In this document: one piece after another, positions 5,618-11,235 of the stretch
Layout of the letters: every line of letters starts with the position of its first letter
Position numbering within the stretch: the stretch's first letter is position 1
NCBI GenBank assembly: GCA_937926065.1
Contig: CALANM010000218.1
Span: forward strand, 1 to 11,235
Direction: 5' to 3'
Origin: an uncultured Microbacterium sp.
GTDB taxonomy: Bacteria; Actinomycetota; Actinomycetes; Actinomycetales; Microbacteriaceae
DNA: 11,235 nt
Notes under the pieces: model-generated
Database searches by the model: none
The model's input: only the letters and a program-made list of their open reading frames with translations
What the model was told of the DNA's origin: nothing
Made by a program: the position numbers and the translations under genes

Positions 5618-6874
5618 TCAGGCGGCGGCTTCGGGCTCTTCTTCGTCGGCGGGGTGGGCGGCGGCGATATGGGAGATCGGCCGCCATACGAGCAGCAGTG
5701 TGAGCGCGGCCCCGACGAACGCGAACCACCAGGGGGCGGTCAGGCCCCACACCTGCGCGATGACGCCTCCGAGCGCCTGGCCGATGACGAGTCCGCCGAA
5801 GACGCCGACCATGTTCACGGAGGCGATGCGGCCCTGCAGCTCGTGGGGGACGAGCCGCTGACGCACGGTGGTCGAGATCGTGCCCCACACGAACGCGTAG
5901 GCGCCGAACGCGAACATGATGACGAAAGCGACGGTGCCTGAGGTGGTCAGGGCGAACGAGAGGTGCATGAGGACCTCTGCCGTGAGGCACACGCGCATGA
6001 GCGCCTTGAACGAGAACCGTCGCTCGAGCCACCCGAAGCTCATGGTCGACAGGAGTCCCCCGATCGCGGATGCCGTCGTGAGCGCGCCGTAGCCGATCGG
6101 CCCCATGTCCAGGTGCTCGGTGGCGTAGAGCACCAGTACGCCCCAGGGCGCCGCCCACGTGACGTTGAACGTCAGGATGATGATGACGAGCGTGCGCACG
6201 GGCGGGTTGTGCCACAGCCAGCGCACCCCCTCGAGGATGTCGGTGTGCACGGCGGTGCGCGGGCGATCGTCGTCGGTCGCGACACGCGTGGTCGCGATCC
6301 GCGAGATGAGCACGACGGCGGCGGCCACGCAGATCGCCTGCACCGCGAACGGCCAGAACGAGCCCAGGGCGAACAGGAAGGCGCCCAGCGGTGGGCCGCC
6401 GAACTGGTTGGCGACGAGGAAGCCCGCCTGCAGCCGGGCATTGCCGATGCCGAGATCTGCTTTTCGCACCATCATCGGCAGCAGCGTGCTGCTCGTCGTG
6501 TCGACGAACACCTCGGCGCATCCGTAGACGAACGCCACGATCAGCACGACCCAGATCGAGGCGATGCCGGTGACCAGGAACGTGCACAGCATGACGAGCA
6601 CGAGGGCGCGGATGCCGTTGGCGACCATGACGAGCATGCGGCGGTCGACACGGTCGGCGATGGCGCCGGCGTGAAGGCCGAACAGCAGCCACGGCAGGAA
6701 CTGCATGACCGCGCCCGACGCGACGAGCACGGGTGAATCGGTGAGCGAGGCGATGAGCAGCGGCGACGCCGCCAGGGCGATGCCGTCGCCGATGTTGCTC
6801 GTCCACGACGAAGCCAGCAGCCACCGGAAATCGCGTCCAAGGCGCTGCGGCGCGATCAACTCACCAATGCTCAC
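5618..6874 (-). CDS. Major facilitator superfamily transporter (EntS-like exporter type)
   Basis: 418 residues, about twelve hydrophobic helices, the usual MFS length. The opening FRWLLASSWTSNIGDGI is typical of the EntS/MFS_3 drug- and siderophore-exporter type, and the loop after helix 2 has motif A as GAIADRVDRRMLV near 69-81. The C-terminus is acidic (DEEEPEAAA), so cytoplasmic. It probably exports small molecules by proton antiport; the substrate is unknown. The GTG start has TAGGCT ending six bases before it. It lies 50 bases after the end of the bacteriocin operon on the same strand, with no terminator seen between them. It could thus receive read-through, but its own promoter and different composition suggest a separate gene. 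Confidence 0.9.
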   Translation of the reverse strand: MSIGELIAPQRLGRDFRWLLASSWTSNIGDGIALAASPLLIASLTDSPVLVASGAVMQFLPWLLFGLHAGAIADRVDRRMLVMVANGIRALVLVMLCTFLVTGIASIWVVLIVAFVYGCAEVFVDTTSSTLLPMMVRKADLGIGNARLQAGFLVANQFGGPPLGAFLFALGSFWPFAVQAICVAAAVVLISRIATTRVATDDDRPRTAVHTDILEGVRWLWHNPPVRTLVIIILTFNVTWAAPWGVLVLYATEHLDMGPIGYGALTTASAIGGLLSTMSFGWLERRFSFKALMRVCLTAEVLMHLSFALTTSGTVAFVIMFAFGAYAFVWGTISTTVRQRLVPHELQGRIASVNMVGVFGGLVIGQALGGVIAQVWGLTAPWWFAFVGAALTLLLVWRPISHIAAAHPADEEEPEAAA

Positions 6875-6880
6875 CGCACG

Positions 6881-6886
6881 AGCCTA
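6881..6886 (-). promoter_or_regulatory. -10 box of a leaderless promoter for the MFS gene
   Basis: Reverse strand GCC-TAGGCT, six bases (CGTGCG), then GTG at 6874. It resembles the boxes before DUF3263 and YdcZ, differing at one base (TAGGCT for TACGCT). Confidence 0.6.
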
Positions 6887-6924
6887 GGCGAATCCTCCGA
6901 CACCTCGACGTCGCGCCTGGACCG

Positions 6925-7986
6925 TCAGCGCTCCTTGGCGTAGCGGGCCAGCCTGTGCGGCCGGATGACGTGAAAGCCGATGCCCGCGCCGACCATCGAT
7001 CCTGAGAAGAATGCCCCCGCGATCGCCACTCCGCTCGCCGAAAGGCTCGCCAGCTCTGTCTGGGCCGTCGTGGCGCTGAGGCACAGCCCGATGATGCCCG
7101 CCGTCACGGCGGACGGCAGCGACCAGGCAAGGACCTCCAGGAGATGCTGGAGGAACAGGGTCATCCGCGGTGCGCCCACGCCGAGGTTCGACGCGATCTC
7201 CACCCGCCGAATCCAGACGGCTGAACATGCCAGCGCTGCCGCGAACAGCCACGCCGCGTGCGGGGCAAACTGCGTGACGCGTGTGGTGAACCTTTCGGAT
7301 CCTGTGAAGACGGCCCCGCGCCCGGCATTCAGCTGAGTGATCTGGGGATCGCCGGACGAATGCACGATGCCCGCCGACAGAGTGGTGAGCATCAGCCGAC
7401 GCGCGTCGTCTCGCTGCGGCCAGATCAGCGCCCAGCACTCATCGAACAGTCCGTCGTCTTCCCGCGTCGGAGAGAGCACAGCCCAACCGAAGCCCGCCCG
7501 CCGCCCGTCCTGCGGATAGGCGTACACACCTCGGACGGAGATCGTCGCGCCATTGATAGAGACCGAGCGCCGACCGAGACTCGCCGCCGCATCGCGCGGA
7601 AGGTACACCCCCTCGCCAGCGTCGGTGGCGCCGACGACGGCAGCAAACGAAGGCGTGGTGGTGTACGCCCGAAGGGGTTCTCCGGGGAGCGCCGTGGCGA
7701 TTGCCGCTTCGGTCTCCCGCATCGCACCCGCCGCGCGAACATCCGGGACGGTCGACAGCGCTTCGCATGCACGCCCGTCGATCAGCCCCGGGAGTTCGAG
7801 CGTCACGATCGAAGCCCCCGAATCGCGGTACTCCTCGGCATCGGCGACGAGGGCGCTCACCGTCAGCACCTCCACCACGACCAGAAGCGCCGCACCGAAC
7901 ACCGCGAATACACCGAAGACGTGGAGGCGAGAGGTTCCGGACAGCAGGTTCCGCGCCGTCTCTCGGAGCATCGCCGCGCCGCGCAT
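6925..7986 (-). CDS. FtsX/MacB-like ABC transporter permease of the bacteriocin operon
   Basis: 353 residues. Helix 1 at about 21-45 is followed by a large extracytoplasmic domain (about 46-240) and three helices at about 244-259, 281-305 and 318-341, the MacB/FtsX topology. RRVEIASNLGVGAPRM at 260-275 sits where MacB-type permeases have the RRREIG-type cytoplasmic coupling segment that contacts the ATPase. Cys72 and Cys183 in the outer domain could form a disulfide. The ATG is part of a TGATG overlap with the ATPase stop and has GAGGA eight to nine bases upstream. It is the last operon gene. The classical lactococcin-972 partner in Firmicutes is a permease about twice this size, so this half-size form probably works as a homodimer. 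Role (export, resistance or both) is inferred. Confidence 0.8.
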   Translation of the reverse strand: MRGAAMLRETARNLLSGTSRLHVFGVFAVFGAALLVVVEVLTVSALVADAEEYRDSGASIVTLELPGLIDGRACEALSTVPDVRAAGAMRETEAAIATALPGEPLRAYTTTPSFAAVVGATDAGEGVYLPRDAAASLGRRSVSINGATISVRGVYAYPQDGRRAGFGWAVLSPTREDDGLFDECWALIWPQRDDARRLMLTTLSAGIVHSSGDPQITQLNAGRGAVFTGSERFTTRVTQFAPHAAWLFAAALACSAVWIRRVEIASNLGVGAPRMTLFLQHLLEVLAWSLPSAVTAGIIGLCLSATTAQTELASLSASGVAIAGAFFSGSMVGAGIGFHVIRPHRLARYAKER

Positions 7987-8603
7987 CAGCTGTGTTCCTC
8001 AGGAGCGAAGGCAGCGAGATCGACGTGGACATCGCAGGCGTCACGGGTGTGCTCGTCGTGCGTAGCCACAACGACGATGGTGTGATCGGTAGCTGTCTTT
8101 GCGATCACGTCGTCGATCACGCGAGCGGTCGGGCGGTCCAGCTGCGCGGTCGGCTCGTCGATCAAGAGGAGGTCAGGCGAGGCGGCAGTCGCCCGGGCGA
8201 GCATGAGTCGCTGCGCCTCGCCTCCCGAGAGGTGCCGAAACTGCCGGTCAGCGACATGGCAGAGCAGGAACTGCTCCATGAGCTCGTGCGCACGCGCGTC
8301 GGCCGTGTCCGCCGGGATCCCGCGGGCGATCAGAGGAAAAGCAACATGGTCGACGGCGGACCTCCGGGGAACGCCGTATGGATTCTGGAACACCCAGGAG
8401 ACTCGCTCGACGCCGATCGCGTGCACGCGCCCTTCCTTGGGAGCAGTCCAGCCGGAGAGGATCGACATGAGCGTGCTCTTGCCTGACCCGGATGCACCTG
8501 TCACGGCATACACGTGCCCGGGCTCGAACGCCTGCGTCACGCCGCGGAAGAGCCATTGGTCCTCGAAGTGCGCATGCCCCAGCGCTTCGAGCTCTACCCG
8601 CAT
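7986..8603 (-). CDS. ABC transporter ATP-binding protein of the bacteriocin operon
   Basis: 205 residues from the chosen start. Walker A is GASGSGKST at 36-44, the Q-loop Gln73 is in FQNPYG, the signature LSGGE is at 125-129, Walker B LLLIDE at 145-150 and the switch His182 in ATHDEHT. It belongs to the LolD/MacB branch that powers FtsX-like permeases from the cytoplasmic face. Only about 28 residues separate Walker A from the Q-loop, roughly 20 fewer than in LolD/MacB, so the beta-strand insert there is missing. The ATG at 8603 is chosen over an in-frame extension to 8732 because the extension is Arg-rich and overlaps the adaptor gene in another frame. It overlaps the adaptor end by ten bases and the permease start by one. 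Confidence 0.93.
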   Translation of the reverse strand: MRVELEALGHAHFEDQWLFRGVTQAFEPGHVYAVTGASGSGKSTLMSILSGWTAPKEGRVHAIGVERVSWVFQNPYGVPRRSAVDHVAFPLIARGIPADTADARAHELMEQFLLCHVADRQFRHLSGGEAQRLMLARATAASPDLLLIDEPTAQLDRPTARVIDDVIAKTATDHTIVVVATHDEHTRDACDVHVDLAAFAPEEHS

Positions 8604-9634
8604 GAGTCTGCACCCGGCGGTGGGGCGGCATCCACGTGCGCCGGCGGCGCCGCTTCGAAGGTCACGAAGCTGCTTCCGAGTTCCGACCCGACGATATCCA
8701 CCGTCACCGCGCTCTCGCTCACGAAGACGCATGAGCCACCGCCCGATTCTACGAGCAGCGCGGTCGCGGGGATCGCGGCGACGGGAACCGCCTCCCTGAG
8801 GACGACCGTGCCCTTGAGCGTCAGCTCCGCCGCGTCCGGCGCTTCTGCTGCTGCCTGCGCGTAGGCGTTCGATTGCCGGATGTCGTTCTCCGAGATGTCG
8901 CGCGGAAGCTCACCCCGTCTCCCCAGCGGCACGGGCTCGTCGAGCAGCCGAAGGTCACGGCTTCCAGGGAGCCGATCCGCCGGCAGCTCGACATCCGAGG
9001 TCGTGAGCCGCCCCTCGGCTCGCGCGAGAACCGCTCCAGCCTGCACGACATCTCCCAGCTTCGAATCGCAGGATTCGACCACCGCCGCTGGGGCAGCCAG
9101 CCACATCACCAGGTCGCGCGGAAGGACGCGACTGAGGGATACCTTGGCGGCTCGGGCGACAGCCTCCAGCGCGCGCATCTCCGCGGCGGAGAGCGTACCG
9201 TCGAAGGTCGCCGGCCGATCGAGCCGCACCAGCTCGCGCTCCAGCGCACGCACGTCAGCACCGGACGATCCGACTGTGAGATCGCGCCAGGGCGGAACCT
9301 CCATGAAGAGGTTCAGCACCCGTACACCGTCTACCGCGAGCGCGCTCTCCCCCGACCTGAGCACAGCACCGCTTCGGCACGCCCACTGGGTGATCGTTCC
9401 CGACCGCATGAGTGTGAGGTTCGCCGCCGCCGACGACTCCACGCGCAGCTCGACGACACGCGGGTCGTCGAACGGACGCATCGTGACGGGGATGGACGTC
9501 AACGGATCAGCGGCCTCGAGAACGGCAGGTGTGGTAGTCGACAACAGGGGCACCGCAACGCAGACGCCGGCTGCCGCTCCGATCGCGAGCAGGCCTGCGG
9601 CCAGCCCGAGAGCCGGCGGCCAGGACGCCCTCAT
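8594..9634 (-). CDS. Membrane-fusion/adaptor protein with an inserted peptidoglycan-binding domain
   Basis: 346 residues. One N-terminal membrane helix at about 7-30 is followed by an extracytoplasmic region. RSGTITQW at 77-84 and SGESALAVDG at 94-103 resemble the beta-barrel region of MacA/HlyD-type adaptors. Residues about 119-163, with LTVGSSGADVRALERELVRL then FDGTLS, fit a PG_binding_1 domain. A lipoyl-like stretch at about 187-210 (KLGDVVQAGAVLARAEG) and a further barrel at 270-330 follow. Actinobacterial adaptors of this build pair with MacB-like transporters and may anchor them to the wall. The ATG at 9634 shares ATGA with the lipoprotein stop; it opens directly into the membrane helix, whereas the in-frame extension upstream is Arg-rich and overlaps the lipoprotein gene. 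Confidence 0.82.
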   Translation of the reverse strand: MRASWPPALGLAAGLLAIGAAAGVCVAVPLLSTTTPAVLEAADPLTSIPVTMRPFDDPRVVELRVESSAAANLTLMRSGTITQWACRSGAVLRSGESALAVDGVRVLNLFMEVPPWRDLTVGSSGADVRALERELVRLDRPATFDGTLSAAEMRALEAVARAAKVSLSRVLPRDLVMWLAAPAAVVESCDSKLGDVVQAGAVLARAEGRLTTSDVELPADRLPGSRDLRLLDEPVPLGRRGELPRDISENDIRQSNAYAQAAAEAPDAAELTLKGTVVLREAVPVAAIPATALLVESGGGSCVFVSESAVTVDIVGSELGSSFVTFEAAPPAHVDAAPPPGADSCG

Positions 9635-10269
9635 CGCCCGTAGGTGCGGTCGACATTGCACGACTCGAAGATCGCTGGCCCCTCCGCGTCGACGTACGGG
9701 AACGAGACATCCTCGACGTCCTCGGCGTACTGCTCCGCCGTGTAGGACGGAGCCACCGCGCTGTTCCGCTTGAGACAATCGGCCATCAGCTCGGGCTCAG
9801 GGATGTTCTGCGGGTTGTCGGTCTGCGAGCGGTAGAGGTAGCCGAGCCACGCTTCCCCGCTCGCGATCTCGCAGCGACCGAGCTCTTCATTGGCCGCCTC
9901 GCCGGGCAGATCTCCGACCAGCGCGTCGTAGCTGCCGTCCTCGCGATACTCCGTCACCGTGATGCCCTCGGCCTCGAGGCACGTCTTCAGAGACTGCATG
10001 ACCTGCGACCACTCCTGCTCAGAGATGACCTCGTCCTCGACGATCCGCTTGACGGACTCGTTGGTGCTTCTGTCCCACGCCTCTCGATACTCGGCGGCGA
10101 ACGGCCCGGTGAACTCGGGCATCTTCGCCTGCGACGACGGGCTCGGCGATGAAATGTGCGACGAATCAGTCGTTGCGCACGCGACCATCGCCGTAGCGAG
10201 CGTGACACTCGCGATCAGCGGGCCCACTCCTCGCCGCACGAACGCGGCCACCACCGCTCGCGTCGGCAT
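9631..10269 (-). CDS. Secreted lipoprotein with four cysteines; candidate bacteriocin immunity protein
   Basis: 212 residues. The N-terminus is basic, followed by a hydrophobic stretch ending MVAC, giving a lipidated Cys31 (Met at -3 is an atypical lipobox). After a Ser/Pro linker (35-48) comes a mostly helical, acidic domain with four cysteines at 97, 133, 165 and 204, spaced 36, 32 and 39 apart, likely two disulfides. The EWSQVMQSLKTCLEAEGITV segment looks like a repeat unit seen in other actinobacterial lipoproteins of unknown role. I recognise no enzyme motif. It lies directly after the bacteriocin gene with a TGATG overlap and has no Shine-Dalgarno sequence, so its translation depends on that of the bacteriocin. 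Position, surface location and coupling suggest immunity or export assistance; this is inference. Confidence 0.75.
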   Translation of the reverse strand: MPTRAVVAAFVRRGVGPLIASVTLATAMVACATTDSSHISSPSPSSQAKMPEFTGPFAAEYREAWDRSTNESVKRIVEDEVISEQEWSQVMQSLKTCLEAEGITVTEYREDGSYDALVGDLPGEAANEELGRCEIASGEAWLGYLYRSQTDNPQNIPEPELMADCLKRNSAVAPSYTAEQYAEDVEDVSFPYVDAEGPAIFESCNVDRTYGR

Positions 10270-10625
10270 CAGTAGGCGTACCAGTACGCCTGGTTGCCCG
10301 AGGGGCTGGCCGGCTGGTCGACGCGCGCCCACTTGCCCTTGACGGTGTCGGCAGAGCGCGTCACACCGTACTTCGGGTTCTGCACACTGGCGCGATGCTT
10401 CTTAGTCGCGTGGTAGTAGCTGCTGTCGTTTCGGCGGTTGGTTCCGTTGATGTTCGTGTGGACGCCGTACCAGTGCTTGCCCCCACCTGCGATCGTGCCT
10501 TCAACCTTGTCGCTCGATGCCCATCCGTAGCCATGGGGATCATGAGCAGCCGCGGGGGCCGCTGCACCGCTGACGAGGCCGACGGCCATCAGGCAGCTCG
10601 CCAGAGCCGCGACGGTCTTCTTCAT
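10269..10625 (-). CDS. Lactococcin 972 family bacteriocin precursor
   Basis: 118 residues. A Sec signal peptide (MKKTVAALASCLMAVGL, then APAAA) predicts cleavage after Ala27, leaving about 91 residues. The mature part shows the lactococcin-972 pattern in order: GGGKHWYG at 47-54, SYYH at 69-72, KHRASV at 76-81, TVKGKWARV at 94-102 and a terminal AYWYAY at 113-118 in place of YYNFW. The mature region has no cysteine, as in lactococcin 972. That prototype binds lipid II and blocks septum formation in sensitive cells; the same target here is assumed from the family. AGGAG lies six bases before the ATG and is the only strong Shine-Dalgarno sequence at the operon head. The coding region is about 58-62 per cent GC in two 60-base rows counted by hand, well below the MFS gene. 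Confidence 0.9.
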   Translation of the reverse strand: MKKTVAALASCLMAVGLVSGAAAPAAAHDPHGYGWASSDKVEGTIAGGGKHWYGVHTNINGTNRRNDSSYYHATKKHRASVQNPKYGVTRSADTVKGKWARVDQPASPSGNQAYWYAY

Positions 10626-10677
10626 ACATGTCTCCTTGCTTCGCGACCCGGTGATCGCCGGGCAGGGAGCGACCGTA
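10626..10677 (-). promoter_or_regulatory. Bacteriocin operon promoter (-10), leader hairpin and strong ribosome binding site
   Basis: Reverse strand TGC-TACGGT (complement of 10672-10677) is an extended -10 candidate with no good -35. The predicted leader is about 40 bases and holds a small inverted repeat, CCCGG/CCGGG, at 10647-10651 and 10658-10662, then AAGGAG before the ATG. This is the only place upstream of the five overlapping genes with promoter-like sequence. Confidence 0.45.
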
Positions 10678-10726
10678 GCAACCGGCATCTCGGGCTCGCT
10701 GGCCGTGCCCGCACTGCTTGGGGTGC

Positions 10727-10767
10727 CGAAATGAGGTGGCTCCGCGAAATGTCCGCGGTCAGCGGAG
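10727..10767. promoter_or_regulatory. Repeat cluster in the divergent region between the bacteriocin operon and the SnoaL-like gene
   Basis: Two direct repeats CGAAATG at 10727-10733 and 10745-10751, two TCCGCG at 10741-10746 and 10752-10757 (eleven bases apart, one helical turn), and an inverted pair CTCCGC (10740-10745) / GCGGAG (10762-10767). It lies about 50-90 bases upstream of the bacteriocin -10 box, where an activator would bind. The 208-base gap 10626-10833 holds no other gene. Confidence 0.3.
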
Positions 10768-10821
10768 ACGCACGTGGCGATCGATTCCCCCAGCTGCGGA
10801 ACCGGCTCCGCTGCTGGCACG

Positions 10822-10827
10822 CACAAT
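10822..10827 (+). promoter_or_regulatory. -10-like box of a probable leaderless promoter for the SnoaL-like gene
   Basis: CACAAT, six bases (GAACGG), then ATG at 10834. The first base departs from TANNNT, but the spacing is the same as at the other leaderless genes and no Shine-Dalgarno sequence is present. Confidence 0.45.
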
Positions 10828-10833
10828 GAACGG

Positions 10834-11223
10834 ATGGAATCGTGGGAGCTCAGACCGTGGTTCGAGGACTTCCTCGACGCGTGCAATCGACACGACCTCG
10901 AGGCGATCGGCGAATTCTTCGCGCCCGGGGTGCGCCGTGCCCACCGCACGGGTGGCCGCGGCGCGTGGCTCGACGACCTGCACGCTCTGTTCCGCGGCTT
11001 TCCGGACTGGCGGTGGCGCCGGATCCAGCTCGTCGTCGAAGACGACCGCATCGCAGCTCACCTGCGCGGCAGCGGCACCCACCGCGGCGAGTACCGCGGC
11101 ATCCCCGCGACCGGCACGCACGCGAACGTGGCCGAGTTCTCGTTCTACAGGCTCGAGGGCGGACGCATCGCGGAGCACTCCGGCTCAGGAGACGACGAAC
11201 TGATGGCGCAGCTGCGAAGCTGA
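10834..11223 (+). CDS. SnoaL-like / ester cyclase family protein (NTF2 fold)
   Basis: 129 residues, normal for a single NTF2-like domain. Features of the SnoaL-like group are the N-terminal helical WFEDFLDACNRHDLEAIGEF at 8-27, FRGFPDWRWR at 53-62, the GTHRGEYRGIPATG segment at 80-93, and the ending FYRLEGGRIAEHSGSGDD at 103-120. Polyketide-cyclase members of this fold use acidic/His residues in the cone, but most genomic homologues have no known reaction, so only the fold is assigned. The ATG at 10834 is chosen because the domain begins there and a -10-like box lies six bases upstream; an in-frame ATG at 10774 would precede that box. It is divergent from the bacteriocin operon; no functional link is evident. 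Confidence 0.82.
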   Translation: MESWELRPWFEDFLDACNRHDLEAIGEFFAPGVRRAHRTGGRGAWLDDLHALFRGFPDWRWRRIQLVVEDDRIAAHLRGSGTHRGEYRGIPATGTHANVAEFSFYRLEGGRIAEHSGSGDDELMAQLRS

Positions 11224-11235
11224 GCCGCTGCGAAG

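Noticed and set aside
4998..6824. Leftward open frame of 608 codons across the glycosyltransferase and MFS genes
   Set aside because: Arg-rich shadow translation spanning two convergent, well-supported genes in other frames.
6887..6924. Possible terminator between the bacteriocin operon and the MFS gene
   Set aside because: Only a short CGACGTCG palindrome is present, without a stable stem or T-run.
10626..11051. In-frame N-terminal extension of the bacteriocin to 260 codons
   Set aside because: The extension runs antisense through the SnoaL-like gene and lacks a start signal. The ATG at 10625 has a strong Shine-Dalgarno sequence and opens a perfect signal peptide.
1..11235. tRNA, rRNA, CRISPR array, insertion sequence or integrase
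   Set aside because: No cloverleaf with a T-loop consensus, no regularly spaced direct repeats, and no transposase or recombinase reading frame was seen on either strand.

Overview
The window looks like chromosome from a high-GC actinobacterium, most likely Microbacteriaceae (Microbacterium-like). The evidence is the strong GC bias, an orphan groL under CIRCE control, the DUF3263 / LytR_C gene pair, frequent GTG starts, and many apparently leaderless transcripts. The taxon is inferred from gene content; no search was run.

Layout. Positions 1-2445 hold a conserved housekeeping block read leftward: the first 18 codons of groL with a tandem CIRCE operator/promoter, a DUF3048 (YerB-like) lipoprotein, a CspA-family cold-shock protein, a LytR_C membrane protein and a DUF3263 protein. 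Positions 2616-3727 hold a rightward, start/stop-overlapping pair: msrB (methionine sulfoxide reductase B) and a nitroreductase-family protein with a Lys/Ala-rich tail. Positions 3750-6874 hold a leftward YdcZ/DUF606 transporter, a rightward family 2 glycosyltransferase and a leftward MFS exporter. Positions 6925-10625 hold a compact leftward five-gene operon. The end holds a rightward SnoaL-like (NTF2-fold) protein, divergent from that operon.

The most interesting part is 6925-10625. Its first gene encodes a secreted lactococcin-972-type bacteriocin: a Sec signal peptide and a core with GGG-x-x-W-Y-G, SYYH, H-x-A-S-V, G-K-W-A and an aromatic C-terminus. It is followed, with every start codon overlapping the previous stop, by a four-cysteine lipoprotein, a membrane-anchored adaptor with a peptidoglycan-binding insertion, a short ABC ATPase and a four-helix FtsX/MacB-like permease. 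I infer a bacteriocin with its own export and/or self-protection machine built on a MacA-MacB-like plan, with the lipoprotein as the best candidate for a dedicated immunity factor. The bacteriocin family is known; this gene combination and the lipoprotein's role are the parts that may be undescribed.

A second theme is gene expression. Five genes (DUF3048, LytR_C, DUF3263, YdcZ, MFS) start at a GTG exactly six bases after a TANNNT -10 box, and two more (glycosyltransferase, SnoaL-like) start at an ATG six or seven bases after a -10-like box. They have no room for a Shine-Dalgarno sequence and are probably leaderless. In contrast groL, the cold-shock gene, msrB and the bacteriocin have clear Shine-Dalgarno sequences and ATG starts. 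No tRNA, rRNA, insertion sequence, CRISPR array or convincing intrinsic terminator was seen.
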